A stretch of DNA of 64,000 nucleotides from Catellatospora sp. TT07R-123 (GCF_018327705.1 NZ_BNEM01000002.1:4154001-4218000); one strand, 5' to 3'; positions 7,962 to 15,670 are shown, numbered from the stretch's first letter. The notes: a model not told the origin generated them from the letters alone. Made by a program: numbers and translations.

Positions 7962-8618
7962 TCAGCGGGCGCCGACCAGGCGCGGAGAGAGCGCGCCGTA
8001 CACCAGCTCGGCCGGGAGCCAGTCCGCCAGATCGTGCAGGACGACGTCCTCGGTCAGCAGGTAGCCCGCCTGTGCGGGCCAGGTGACGGCGTAGAGCCAG
8101 CGGCCGCGGGCCTCGCCCACGTACGCGCTGCGATCGTCGGGAGCACCTACCGCCCACAAAGGAGTGGGGTGCCCGGCAACCTTGACCTTGGCATGGGAGC
8201 CGTGGTCGGCCGGGGGGTGGGTCAGCTCCGGGCCGGGATCGGGCCCGGGGATGCCGGCGTACCGGGCGCCCAGGCCGACGCCCGGGTCCTCCGACACCAG
8301 CACCACATCGGCCGGGCCGTCGCTGAACGGGGTCGGCCCGCTGCACGCCAGCACTGTGGCGACCACGCCGGTGCGCTCGTCGCCGGCCCAGCCGACACCC
8401 GTGACGGTCCACCCGGTCGGCAGCGGCCACATGCACCAGAGCGGCATGCCGGAGACGGCGGCGCGCTCGGTGGTGGCGGCGAAGACCTCGTGATTGACGT
8501 GCGCCGCGGTGTACAGCGGCGGAACCTGCCCATCCCGGTCACACAGCCAACCGGAGTGGGCCAGACCCGGCGGCCGCACCGCTCCGCCGCACCGCGGACA
8601 TGACACCGCGAGACCCAT
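7962..8618 (-). CDS. zinc-ribbon conserved protein, DUF6758-like
   Basis: A 218-residue cytoplasmic protein. The start ATG at 8618 gives MGLAVSCPRCGGAVRPPGL, a CxxC zinc knuckle, with a further Cys in WLCDRDGQ about 20 residues on. The rest has blocks such as LPTGWTVTGVGWAGDE, VLVSEDPGVGLGARYAG and the C-terminal WPAQAGYLLTEDVVLHDL, which resemble the actinobacterial family DUF6758. The function is unknown. The gene follows an RNA methyltransferase gene on the same strand with 112 bases between them. Confidence 0.75.
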   Translation of the reverse strand: MGLAVSCPRCGGAVRPPGLAHSGWLCDRDGQVPPLYTAAHVNHEVFAATTERAAVSGMPLWCMWPLPTGWTVTGVGWAGDERTGVVATVLACSGPTPFSDGPADVVLVSEDPGVGLGARYAGIPGPDPGPELTHPPADHGSHAKVKVAGHPTPLWAVGAPDDRSAYVGEARGRWLYAVTWPAQAGYLLTEDVVLHDLADWLPAELVYGALSPRLVGAR

Positions 8619-8730
8619 GAGCCCACTGTCCGCCCGAGGATCAGCGCACGTCAAGCAACTCGCCATGATCAGCTCGGCGTTTCTCCCGGCATCAGGCCGC
8701 TTACGCCTCAGGACCACCCACCCGGGACGG

Positions 8731-9354
8731 TCAGGCGGGTGGGGCGGCGTGGGCGCGGATCCAGGCGTGCATGGCCACCGCCGAGGCGACTCCGGCGTTG
8801 ATCGAGCGGGTGGAGCCGTACTGCGCGATGCTGAACATGCGGTCGCACGCGCCGCGCGCGGCCTCGGACAGGCCCGGTCCCTCCTGCCCGAACAGCAGCA
8901 CGCAGTGGCGCGGCAGCGTCGCCGACTCCAGCGGCAGGCTGCCGGGCAGGTTGTCGATGCCGATCAGCTCCAGCCCGGCGCCCCGGGCGAAGCCGACCAG
9001 GCCCTCGACGGCGTCGTGATGGCGTACGTGCTGGTAGCGGTCGGTGACCATGGCGCCGCGCCGGTTCCAGCGGCGGCGGCCGACGATGTGCACCTGGGCG
9101 GCGAGGAACGCGTTCGCGGTACGCACGACGGTGCCGATGTTGAAGTCGTGCTGCCAGTTCTCGATGGCCACGTGGAAGTCGTGGCGGCGGCTGTCGAGGT
9201 CGGCGACGACCGCCTCCAGCCGCCAGTACCGGTACCGGTCGACCACGTTGCGGCGGTCGCCCTCGGCCAGCAGCTGCGGGTCGTAGTGCGGGTCGGTCGG
9301 CCACGGGCCGGGCCAGGGGCCGACCCCGACCTCCAGCTCATCGTCGGCGTTCAC
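8731..9354 (-). CDS. SpoU/TrmH-family RNA 2'-O-methyltransferase
   Basis: A 207-residue SPOUT methyltransferase. The three family motifs are present: HDFNIGTVVRTANAF (motif 1), LLFGQEGPGLS (motif 2) and IAQYGSTRSINAGVASAVAM (motif 3), which form the trefoil-knot site for S-adenosylmethionine. The protein methylates a ribose in tRNA or rRNA; the target cannot be read from sequence. It lacks the N-terminal substrate-binding domain of RlmB-type enzymes. The start at 9354 lies about 170 bases from the hairpin repeat at 9521. Confidence 0.9.
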   Translation of the reverse strand: MNADDELEVGVGPWPGPWPTDPHYDPQLLAEGDRRNVVDRYRYWRLEAVVADLDSRRHDFHVAIENWQHDFNIGTVVRTANAFLAAQVHIVGRRRWNRRGAMVTDRYQHVRHHDAVEGLVGFARGAGLELIGIDNLPGSLPLESATLPRHCVLLFGQEGPGLSEAARGACDRMFSIAQYGSTRSINAGVASAVAMHAWIRAHAAPPA

Positions 9355-9520
9355 AAGGCCAGGAGCTTATCTCGGGCCGACAGCCCGGTGCCGCCGCGAG
9401 CACCGTCATGGCGCCGGGCGGGCCGAGCGGGCCGGGCTGACCGGACCGGCCGGGCGGCCCGGCGGGCGGCCCGGGCGGGCCGAACCAGGGCGGCCGAGCC
9501 TGTGCGGCCGAGCCCGTGCG

Positions 9521-9596
9521 CTTAGCATTGACGCTGGCCTATCTAAAGGACAGTTGGTTCGAATCCGTCCTCTGGATAGCCCAGCGTCAATGCTAA
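9521..9596. repeat. palindromic hairpin repeat, family 1, copy 1
   Basis: Two 31-base arms at 9521-9551 and 9566-9596 match as an inverted repeat at 28 of 31 positions, around a 14-base loop. Their core GACGCTGGCCTATC is shared with the repeat at 11065-11131, while the loops differ. The element lies after the stop of the gene ending at 9626 and upstream of the SpoU gene. No open frame or transposase is associated. It could stop transcription, but it lacks a T tract. Confidence 0.9.
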
Positions 9597-9625
9597 GGCG
9601 GCGGCGAAGCCGCCGTTCGGGTCGG

Positions 9626-10159
9626 TCAGATGTTGCGGAGCGCCTGCTCCAGTTCGTTGAGGAAGTTCTGCTCGGCCGGGCTGCACACGACCCCGCCGAT
9701 GCCCAGCAGGCCACCGGTACGGGCCGCGCCGCAGACGCGGTCGGCGATGGCCGCGAGCCACGCGCGGTATGCGGTGGCGTCGGCCGGAGTGGCTCTGGCG
9801 TCGAGCACCAGCGCGGCGGCACGGCAGCTCACCAGCACCTCGGCGATGGCGTGCGGCGGGTCGCGGAACTGCTCGGCGGTGGGCGGATTCGGGTCGGCCT
9901 CGGCATAGATGGCGCCCACGATGGCCTTCACCAGGTCGGAGTCTGAGTCGGCTCCGGCGGCGATGGCGTTGATGCCCGCGACTCCCTCGGCGACGGTACG
10001 GCGGTCGCTGTCCGGCTCGGCGGAGGTCGCGGCGATCATGATACGGGCGGGGAGCCGGGTCAGCAGCTCCCACTCGTGCGACTCGAAGGTCAGCGGGGCG
10101 ATCTCCCGCCGGTACATCTGGCGGGCGACGAGGTGATCTGCAGCGAATTGACTCGGCAT
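9626..10159 (-). CDS. hypothetical alpha-helical protein
   Basis: A 177-residue protein, starting MPSQFAADHLVARQMYRREIAP, predicted by its composition to be entirely helical. Features are FESHEWELLTRLPARIMIAATSAEPD near residues 24-50, and a C-terminal part reading AYRAWLAAIADRVCGAARTG then FLNELEQALRNI. This pattern, a Trp near the first helix followed by helices with AYR.WL and a C-terminal EQ.AL.EL helix, resembles TerB-like helical bundles of unknown role. No catalytic motif is seen. The ATG at 10159 has a GGAGGTC ribosome site upstream. Confidence 0.7.
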   Translation of the reverse strand: MPSQFAADHLVARQMYRREIAPLTFESHEWELLTRLPARIMIAATSAEPDSDRRTVAEGVAGINAIAAGADSDSDLVKAIVGAIYAEADPNPPTAEQFRDPPHAIAEVLVSCRAAALVLDARATPADATAYRAWLAAIADRVCGAARTGGLLGIGGVVCSPAEQNFLNELEQALRNI

Positions 10160-10556
10160 GGCGGACCTCCTGCCGTCAGCATATGCCGCGACTCGACAGG
10201 AGCGGTGCGAAGCGAACCAATCACCCGGCGCTCACCAGCGCCCGAGATCACCACGCCGTCGACGTGCGCCAGCGCCTTGGCCCTGGCGCTCGCCCGGTGT
10301 GGACGGCCCGCCGTTCGCGCAGCCGCCGGACCCGGCCCGACACCCCGAAAGGCTCGGGCGCAACGGTCTCTCTTAGCGGCCCCCGAAGCCCAAGTTACCC
10401 AAAGGTAACTATGAGATACGTCTCGGAGCGCCCTATGTACACGCCTGTTGACCTGCGGCAGAATCCTTCAACACAAGCGTGGGCGGCGGGTGCCGGGGAG
10501 GGCCCCGCCGTTCACTGCGTTCCGGGGCGACGAAGCCCAGACGGGAGTGACGGACG
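10160..10556. other. 397-base intergenic region with one operator-like palindrome
   Basis: This divergent spacer lies between the helical protein gene and the MaoC gene. Frames inside it show no conserved protein pattern and look like noise of high GC. The right half is less GC-rich and should contain the promoter of the MaoC gene; the palindrome at 10393-10410 is the only clear structure. Confidence 0.6.
10393..10410. promoter_or_regulatory. operator-like palindrome upstream of the MaoC gene
   Basis: AGTTACC and GGTAACT form a perfect 7-base inverted repeat around CAAA, about 150 bases before the MaoC start. The AT-rich dyad stands out in GC-rich surroundings and has the size of a TetR- or GntR-type operator. 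The cognate regulator is unknown. Confidence 0.5.
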
Positions 10557-11009
10557 ATGCAGTTCGGGCGCTACTACGAGGAATTCGAGGTCGGGGCCGT
10601 CTACAAGCACTGGCCCGGAAAGACCGTCACCGAGTACGACGACCATCTGTTCTGCCTGCTCACGATGAACCACCACCCGCTGCACCTCGACGCCCACTAT
10701 GCGGCGACGCAGACGGACTTCAAGCGCAACGTGGTGGTCGGCAACTACATCTACTCGCTGCTGCTGGGCATGTCCGTGCCGGACGTCAGCGGCAAGGCCA
10801 TCGCCAACCTTGAGGTCGAGTCGCTGCGCCACGTCGCGCCCACCTTCCACGGCGACACGATCTACGGCGAGACCACCGTCCTCGACAAACGTGAGTCTTC
10901 CTCCAAGCCGGACCGGGGCGTCGTCTCCGTCGAGACCCGCGGCTACAACCAGGACGGCACTCTCGTGTGCATCTTCAAACGCAAGGTGATGGTGCCGAAG
11001 CAGCCCTGA
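10557..11009 (+). CDS. MaoC-family hydratase, probable mesaconyl-CoA hydratase
   Basis: A 150-residue hot-dog-fold enzyme. The sequence EEFEVGAVYKHWPGKTVTEYDDHLFCLLTMNHHPLH (given here for residues 8-43 by its key parts: the Thr-Glu-Tyr-Asp and Asn-His-His-Pro-Leu-His motifs) carries the hydratase active-site Asp and His. It closely resembles the protein placed beside crotonyl-CoA carboxylase genes in Streptomyces, which hydrates mesaconyl-C1-CoA to beta-methylmalyl-CoA in the ethylmalonyl-CoA pathway. Genes for the preceding dehydrogenase (15648) and following lyase (18518) are in the window, which supports the assignment. An AGTTACC-type dyad lies upstream. Confidence 0.82.
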   Translation: MQFGRYYEEFEVGAVYKHWPGKTVTEYDDHLFCLLTMNHHPLHLDAHYAATQTDFKRNVVVGNYIYSLLLGMSVPDVSGKAIANLEVESLRHVAPTFHGDTIYGETTVLDKRESSSKPDRGVVSVETRGYNQDGTLVCIFKRKVMVPKQP

Positions 11010-11064
11010 TCGGGGCAACGCGGCGGCGACCGGCGCTCACGCCGGGCCGCCCGCACCCACATAG

Positions 11065-11131
11065 CATAGACGCTGGCCTATCCAGAGGACGAATCTTGGA
11101 AAAGAGTCCTCTTGATAGGCCAGCGTCTATG
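11065..11131. repeat. palindromic hairpin repeat, family 1, copy 2
   Basis: Arms of 26 bases at 11065-11090 and 11106-11131 pair at 25 of 26 positions around a 15-base loop (11091-11105). The arm core GACGCTGGCCTATC is the same as in the repeat at 9521-9596, 1.5 kb away. The element occupies the convergent gap between the MaoC and DUF393 genes, where it could act as a two-way transcription stop or mRNA end stabiliser. Confidence 0.92.
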
Positions 11132-11166
11132 TAAAACGGGGGGTGCGACGGCGGGCGCGCAGGCCC

Positions 11167-11574
11167 TCAGGCCTCGCGGGGCGCGGCAGGCAGCGGCACC
11201 GCGCAGGCAGCCGTGCCGCCGGGCATGCGGTGGCGGTTGCGGGCGACCCAGCGGTAGAGCGGCCACAGCACCGCGGTGACCGCGCGCGGCTTCAGCACGT
11301 ATCCGACCGGCTTCCAGAACGCGTTGCTGGAACGCAGCAGGGCACCGATCGCCTCGGGACCGGCGACGGCCGGGCTGCCGTCCGCGACCCACTGCACCGC
11401 CTGCATGCACTGTGCCCGGGTCAGCCCGAGCGAGGCGAGGTCGGCGCGCTGCCAGGCGGACACCTTCGCGCCGGTCGGGATCCACCTGATGACGAAGTTC
11501 GCGCACGTGGTGCAGAAGGCGCAGTCACCGTCGAAGATGAAGGTCGGGCTCACGTGCTCATCGTCCCTCGCCAC
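11167..11574 (-). CDS. DCC-family thiol-disulfide oxidoreductase-like protein (DUF393)
   Basis: A 135-residue protein with the family signature FIFDGDCAFCTTCANF near residues 12-27, where a DGxCxxC motif resembles a thioredoxin-type active site. Further family features are a conserved middle reading ALLRSSNAFWKPVGYVL and the end RWVARNRHRMPGG. The biochemical role of DUF393 is unproven. A GTG at 11574 is used; a second GTG at 11553 begins closer to the domain and has GAGGGA upstream, so the true start may be there. It is divergent from the thioredoxin gene, with 128 bases between the starts. Confidence 0.85.
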   Translation of the reverse strand: MARDDEHVSPTFIFDGDCAFCTTCANFVIRWIPTGAKVSAWQRADLASLGLTRAQCMQAVQWVADGSPAVAGPEAIGALLRSSNAFWKPVGYVLKPRAVTAVLWPLYRWVARNRHRMPGGTAACAVPLPAAPREA

Positions 11575-11702
11575 GCCGCCGTGTGCGAGCCCGGATGGCC
11601 TGTGCGCCGTGTCACGCCGGATACGGTGGTGAGCGCGGGAATTACCTGTCGCCGGCGGCGGTTTACATGGACGCTGATCGCTTTAAGGATGGGAGCACGA
11701 CC

Positions 11703-12074
11703 ATGGGCACCGTGGAGTTCACGACCGACAACTTCGTGGAGCAGACCAGCGGGGAAGGCATCACCTTCATCGACTTCTGGGCGGAGTGGTGCGGGCCGTG
11801 CAAGCGCTTCGCGCCGGTGTACGAGCGTGCCGCGGAGTCACACCCCGACATCACCTTCGGCAAGGTCGACACGGAGGCGCAGCAGGAGCTGGCCGCGATG
11901 TTCAACATCCAGTCGATTCCGACGATCATGGCGATCCGGGACGACGTGGTGGTCTACTCCGAGCCCGGCGCGATGCCCGACGCGGCGTTCACCGACCTGA
12001 TCAAGAAGGTGCGCGAGATCGACCCGGAGCGCCTCAAGGCCGCCAAGACCGAGCACGAGGACCACGCGCACTAG
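11703..12074 (+). CDS. thioredoxin
   Basis: A 123-residue thioredoxin with active site WCGPC at residues 29-33, the preceding TFIDFWAE strand, the KVDTEAQQELAAMFNIQSIPTIM region with its cis-proline, and a charged C-terminal tail rich in Glu, Lys and His. It reduces protein disulfides in the cytoplasm, with electrons from thioredoxin reductase, whose gene is not in the window. The ATG at 11703 follows a GGGAG site by seven bases. The gene ends shortly before the LexA-type box of the radical SAM gene. Confidence 0.93.
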   Translation: MGTVEFTTDNFVEQTSGEGITFIDFWAEWCGPCKRFAPVYERAAESHPDITFGKVDTEAQQELAAMFNIQSIPTIMAIRDDVVVYSEPGAMPDAAFTDLIKKVREIDPERLKAAKTEHEDHAH

Positions 12075-12086
12075 GCTTCCCAATCT

Positions 12087-12102
12087 TCGAACATATGTTT
12101 GA
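12087..12102. promoter_or_regulatory. LexA (SOS) box in front of the radical SAM gene
   Basis: TCGAACATATGTTTGA has the form TCGAAC-N4-GTTYGA and fits the Gram-positive SOS consensus CGAACRNRYGTTYG at every defined position. It ends eight bases before the GTG start at 12111 and overlaps a TATGTT hexamer that could be the -10 element, so LexA binding there should block transcription. Confidence 0.75.
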
Positions 12103-12110
12103 ATAGCGGG

Positions 12111-14186
12111 GTGCGCTGGAGCAACCTGACCGCGAGCACCCCGACCGACGACGACGCGCCGGCGCAGCTTGAGCTGCCCGGTGCCGTCGTCCGCACCTTC
12201 GACACCCCGGGCTTCGCCGGCACCACGTTCTATGAGGTCAAGGCGAAGTCCCTGATCAACCGGGTGACGGGCGACCGGCGCGGGGTGCCGTTCGAATACA
12301 CGATCAACCCCTACCGGGGCTGCACCCACGCGTGCACCTACTGCCTGGCCGCCGAGACGCCCGTGCTGCTGGCCGACGGGCGCACCCGGCCCATCGCGCA
12401 GCTGCGCGCAGGAGACGCGATCGTCGGCACGGTCCGCGACGGGGCCTACCGGCGCTACACCGTCACCCAGGTGCGTGACGTGTGGTCGACGGTCAAGCCC
12501 GCCTACCGGGTGACCCTGGCCGACGGCACCGAGCTGGTGGCCAGCGGCGACCACAGGTTCCTCACCGACCGGGGCTGGAAGCACGTGACCGGCGCCCGCA
12601 CCGGCCCGGGGCAGCGGCCGCACCTGACCACCGGCAACAAGCTGATGGGCACCGGCGCCTTCGCCGAGCCGCCCAAGGAGTCGACGGACTACCGGCGCGG
12701 CTACCTGGCGGGCATGCTGCGCCCCGAACCCGACACCGGCGCCTACCGCGATCCATACGGCGAGCAGCCCCGGTTCCGCCTCGGCGGGGAGGAGCCGCAG
12801 GCGCTCAGCCGCACCATCGGCTACCTGCGCGAGCTGGGCACGCACACGGCGGAGTTCCGCCGCAGCGGCACGCGCACCGGCCTGAGCACGTACGCCCGGC
12901 GCGACCTGGAGCTGGTCACCTCGCTGACCCAGCTGCCCGAGGACCTGGGCGACGGCGACGGGGCGGCAGCCGACTGGGCCAAGGGCTTCCTCGCCGGGGT
13001 GTTCGACGCCGAGGGCAGCCACACCCAGGGACTGTTCCGCATCGTGCACAGCAGCCCCGAGCTGGTCGAGCCGACCCGGGCGGCGCTGCGCCGGTTCGGG
13101 TTCGCGTTCGCCGTCGAGGACCGGCGCGATCCGATCGGCCTGCTCAGCCTGCGCCTGCTGGGCGGCCTGACCGAGAAGCTGCGCTTCTTCCACCTGGTCG
13201 ACCCGGCGGTGACCCGCAAGCGCACCGTCGACGGCATCGCGATCAAGGGCAGCGCGCCGCTGCACGTCACCTCGGTCGAGCCGCTCGGCCTGGAGCTGCC
13301 CCTGTGGGACATCAGCACCGGCACCGGCGACTTCATCGCCAACGGCGTGGTCAGCCACAACTGCTTCGCCCGCAACACCCACAGCTACCTCGACCTCGAC
13401 ACCGGGCACGACTTCGACTCCAAGATCGTGGTCAAGGTGAACGCGCCGGAGGTGCTGCGCCGCGAGCTGCGCTCCCGCAGCTGGCACGGCCAGCCGATCG
13501 CCATGGGCACCAACGTGGACTGCTACCAGCGGGCCGAGGGGCGATACGAGCTGATGCCGGGCATCCTCGCCGCGCTGCGCGACGCGGCCAACCCGTTCTC
13601 GATCCTGACCAAGGGCACGCTGATCCTGCGCGACCTGCCGCTGCTGGAGCAGGCCGCCGAGCGGACCCGGGTGTCGGTGGCGATGTCGATCGGCTTCCTC
13701 GACGAGCGGCTGTGGCGCGGCGTCGAGTCGGGCACGCCCAGTCCAGCGCGGCGGCTGGACGCGGTGCGGCGGATGACCGAGGCGGGCCTGCGCGTCGGAG
13801 TGCTGATGGCACCGATCCTGCCCGGCCTGACCGACTCCGACGAGCAGCTCGACGCCTGCGTCGCGGCGCTGGTCGAGGCCGGGGCCGCCAGCATCACGCC
13901 GCTGGTGCTGCACCTGCGGCCGGGCGCCCGGGAGTGGTATCTGGCCTGGCTGGCCGAGCACCACCCGGAACTGGTGCCGCTGTACGAGCGGCTCTACCCC
14001 GGGCAGCGGGCATACACGGGGGCGGACTACCAGCGGCTGGTGGCGGCGCGGGTGCGCCGGGCGACCCGGCGGCACGGGATGCCCGCGCGCGAGGAGCTCG
14101 CCCGGGAGCTGTCGATCAACGGGTCATCGCCGGTCGAGCCGGAGCGGGCCGAGCCCGCCCCGGACACCCAGCTCACGCTTTGTTGA
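12111..14186 (+). CDS. Rv2578c-like radical SAM protein interrupted by an intein
   Basis: The precursor is 691 residues; the GTG at 12111 gives the family start MRWSNLT. The N-extein ends with GCTHACTY (Cys71, Cys75), and the third iron-sulfur cysteine is supplied by the first residue after the intein, giving CFARNTH. The spliced enzyme would be about 351 residues with motifs GTNVDCYQRAEGRY, FSILTKGTLILRDLPLL and MAPILPGLTDSDEQ, as in Rv2578c-type and spore-photoproduct-lyase-like radical SAM proteins. The reaction is unknown. The SOS box directly upstream and recollection that Rv2578c is damage-inducible suggest a DNA damage role. The end overlaps the DUF3817 gene by 14 bases. Confidence 0.9.
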   Translation: MRWSNLTASTPTDDDAPAQLELPGAVVRTFDTPGFAGTTFYEVKAKSLINRVTGDRRGVPFEYTINPYRGCTHACTYCLAAETPVLLADGRTRPIAQLRAGDAIVGTVRDGAYRRYTVTQVRDVWSTVKPAYRVTLADGTELVASGDHRFLTDRGWKHVTGARTGPGQRPHLTTGNKLMGTGAFAEPPKESTDYRRGYLAGMLRPEPDTGAYRDPYGEQPRFRLGGEEPQALSRTIGYLRELGTHTAEFRRSGTRTGLSTYARRDLELVTSLTQLPEDLGDGDGAAADWAKGFLAGVFDAEGSHTQGLFRIVHSSPELVEPTRAALRRFGFAFAVEDRRDPIGLLSLRLLGGLTEKLRFFHLVDPAVTRKRTVDGIAIKGSAPLHVTSVEPLGLELPLWDISTGTGDFIANGVVSHNCFARNTHSYLDLDTGHDFDSKIVVKVNAPEVLRRELRSRSWHGQPIAMGTNVDCYQRAEGRYELMPGILAALRDAANPFSILTKGTLILRDLPLLEQAAERTRVSVAMSIGFLDERLWRGVESGTPSPARRLDAVRRMTEAGLRVGVLMAPILPGLTDSDEQLDACVAALVEAGAASITPLVLHLRPGAREWYLAWLAEHHPELVPLYERLYPGQRAYTGADYQRLVAARVRRATRRHGMPAREELARELSINGSSPVEPERAEPAPDTQLTLC
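12342..13361 (+). other. intein with LAGLIDADG homing endonuclease domain
   Basis: The 340-residue intein spans precursor residues 78-417. Block A is CLAAETPVLLADG with Cys1; block B is GDHRFLTDRGWKHV; block F/G is PLWDISTGTGDFIANGVVSHN followed by Cys+1. The endonuclease domain has two LAGLIDADG-like helices, GYLAGMLRPEPDTG and GFLAGVFDAEGSHTQG. The second is canonical; the first has lost the usual acidic residue position, so nuclease activity may be weakened. The terminal His-Asn and Cys+1 are intact, so splicing should work. Confidence 0.92.
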
Positions 14187-14496
14187 GCTCCGGGCTCGCG
14201 TCGGTGCCCTTGATCCAGCCGACGACCATGCGCTCGGCCACGAACGAGAAGAACGGGATGGTGCCGGCCAGTGCGACGACCAGCATCTTCTTGACGCCCC
14301 ACTGGGCGCGGCGGGCCAGGTCGGCGGCGAGCACCAGGTAGACCACGTACAGCCAGCCGTGGATCGGGGCGATGACGGTGACGCCGGTGCCGTTGTCGCC
14401 GAAATACTTCATGGGCATCGCCACCAGCGTGAGCAGGAGCAGCATCACGCCCACGATCCAGGCGATCACGCGGTAGCGGGTCAGCGCGCCGTTCAT
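14173..14496 (-). CDS. DUF3817 membrane protein
   Basis: A 107-residue protein with three hydrophobic segments (VIAWIVGVMLLLLTLVAM, IHGWLYVVYLVLAADLA, KKMLVVALAGTIPFFSFVAE). The motifs PIHGWLYVVY and GTIPFFSF.AER are typical of DUF3817, a family of small integral membrane proteins of unknown function, some annotated as YdzA-like. The start overlaps the stop of the upstream gene by four bases (ATGA), so the two are translationally coupled. Confidence 0.9.
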   Translation of the reverse strand: MNGALTRYRVIAWIVGVMLLLLTLVAMPMKYFGDNGTGVTVIAPIHGWLYVVYLVLAADLARRAQWGVKKMLVVALAGTIPFFSFVAERMVVGWIKGTDASPELNKA

Positions 14497-14894
14497 CGGA
14501 GCTCCTTAGCGGGATAGTCGCCGGGTCGTGCGTCGGGGTGCTCGTTCAGCCACGCCAGGTACTCGTTGTACGCGGCCAGCTGCGGATCATCCGCATCGTC
14601 GGCCGCCGCTGTGGCCGGGTTCACCCGCCGGGTGATCACCGGCCGTTCCCGGGGCTCAACGGCCGGGGCAGGCTCGTCGGCACGGTCGCCGCGCAGCGTC
14701 TGCCGCATCTCCCGTACCCACATCACGATCACGAAGACCGCGAACAGCGGCCACTCGAAGGTGTAGGCCCAGCTCAGAGTGTTGCCCTCGGCCGCGCGGC
14801 CCGCCTGCCACCAGCCGAGAGCCAGAAAGGCGACGACGGCTGCCAGCACCAGGGCGTGCCCGGCCAGCCAGCCGGGGGTGAGCAGTCGTCGCAC
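14493..14894 (-). CDS. actinobacterial two-span membrane protein with charged tail
   Basis: A 133-residue protein from the GTG at 14894 (MRRLLTPGWLAGHALVL), which fits the usual start of this group; an ATG at 14939 would add 15 residues without a better ribosome site. Two membrane helices lie at about residues 8-30 and 45-62, with GWWQAGRA between them. The C-terminal half is cytoplasmic, Pro/Ala/Asp-rich, and ends AAYNEYLAWLNEHPDARPGDYP, a conserved pattern I associate with unnamed actinobacterial membrane proteins. It is coupled to the DUF3817 gene by a four-base overlap. Confidence 0.78.
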   Translation of the reverse strand: MRRLLTPGWLAGHALVLAAVVAFLALGWWQAGRAAEGNTLSWAYTFEWPLFAVFVIVMWVREMRQTLRGDRADEPAPAVEPRERPVITRRVNPATAAADDADDPQLAAYNEYLAWLNEHPDARPGDYPAKELR

Positions 14895-14974
14895 GGCAGC
14901 CAGAGTATCCGACAGCAGCGGCGTGACCGGCCGCACCATAGGCGCGCGTGAGCGGATCTCGTACCCTATCCGCC

Positions 14975-15670
14975 GTGGTGGGGATGTGGGACGACGAGCG
15001 GCGGCGCCGGCTGGCGCTGGCTCTGGGTGGGCTGTGCCTGGTCGCGGCGGCATGGTGGGTGGGTCAGGTGCGCCCGATCGCCCCGTTCTCTCCGGAGGAG
15101 CCGTGGACGGTGTGGCCGCTGGTGCTGCTGGCGGTCGCGGCGGTCGGGCGGACGACGTACCTGCGGCGGCGGCGTGCCGCCACCTGGCGGCAGGGCGCGG
15201 GCGACGGCGAGCCGGGGCTGACCGTGTCACTGGCGACCGACCTGTGGGTGGTGCTGGCCGTGTTCGTCATGCAGTTGCCGATCATCGCCCGCTACGCCAA
15301 GACCGAGAGCGCGGTCGAGTGGGTCGTCGCGGTGGCGGACTCGCTGCTGGCGCTCGGCATCGTGGCCGCGCTGGTGCTACCCGTACGGCAGCGGCGCAAC
15401 CAGATCGTGCTCAACGCCGACGGCGTACGCGTGCACCGGCACCATTTCCCCTGGTCGGATGTGATCGGGGTGACCCAGGACCCGCGCAGCGGCTGGCGTC
15501 TGGCCACCGTGCGCCAGGTGCTGTTCCTGCGCGGCAGCGACTATGGCATGTGGGACCGCGACATGGTGAACGTGATCCGCTTCTACCTGGAGCATCCGCA
15601 GCGGCGCGGCGAGCTGGCGCACCTGCCCACCGCACCGCCGGAGCTGGTCAGCGGGCCCGGTACTCCTTGA
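14975..15670 (+). CDS. PH-domain-containing membrane protein
   Basis: About 231 residues. Three to four hydrophobic helices occupy the first 130 residues, then a PH-like domain: RRNQIVLNADGVRVHRHHFPWSDVIGVTQDP and a final amphipathic helix. The start is uncertain. GTG at 14975 is favoured because TACCCT lies seven bases upstream as a -10-like box, which would make a leaderless message; GTG 14948 and ATG 14984 are alternatives. The 3' end overlaps the convergent acyl-CoA dehydrogenase gene by 23 bases. No function is known. Confidence 0.75.
   Translation: MVGMWDDERRRRLALALGGLCLVAAAWWVGQVRPIAPFSPEEPWTVWPLVLLAVAAVGRTTYLRRRRAATWRQGAGDGEPGLTVSLATDLWVVLAVFVMQLPIIARYAKTESAVEWVVAVADSLLALGIVAALVLPVRQRRNQIVLNADGVRVHRHHFPWSDVIGVTQDPRSGWRLATVRQVLFLRGSDYGMWDRDMVNVIRFYLEHPQRRGELAHLPTAPPELVSGPGTP

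Noticed and set aside
9405..9500. Dense GGGCGGCC-type GC-rich run resembling a repeat array
   Set aside because: Units are irregular and no spacer-repeat periodicity is present, so it is GC-biased low-complexity sequence, not a CRISPR or tandem array.
9556..9567. GGTTCGAATCC in the loop of a hairpin, like a tRNA T loop
   Set aside because: The flanking bases do not make a T stem, and no acceptor or anticodon arm can be built around it. It is probably chance or a relic.
12095..12106. ATG-TTT-GAA-TAG three-codon frame and a TTG start at 12099 before the radical SAM gene
   Set aside because: The TTG lies inside the LexA box and would add four residues not typical for the family; the GTG at 12111 gives the usual MRWSNL start.
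11838..14075. A 745-codon minus-strand frame opposite the radical SAM gene
   Set aside because: The plus strand encodes clear radical SAM and intein motifs; the opposite frame is low-complexity and has no recognisable domain.
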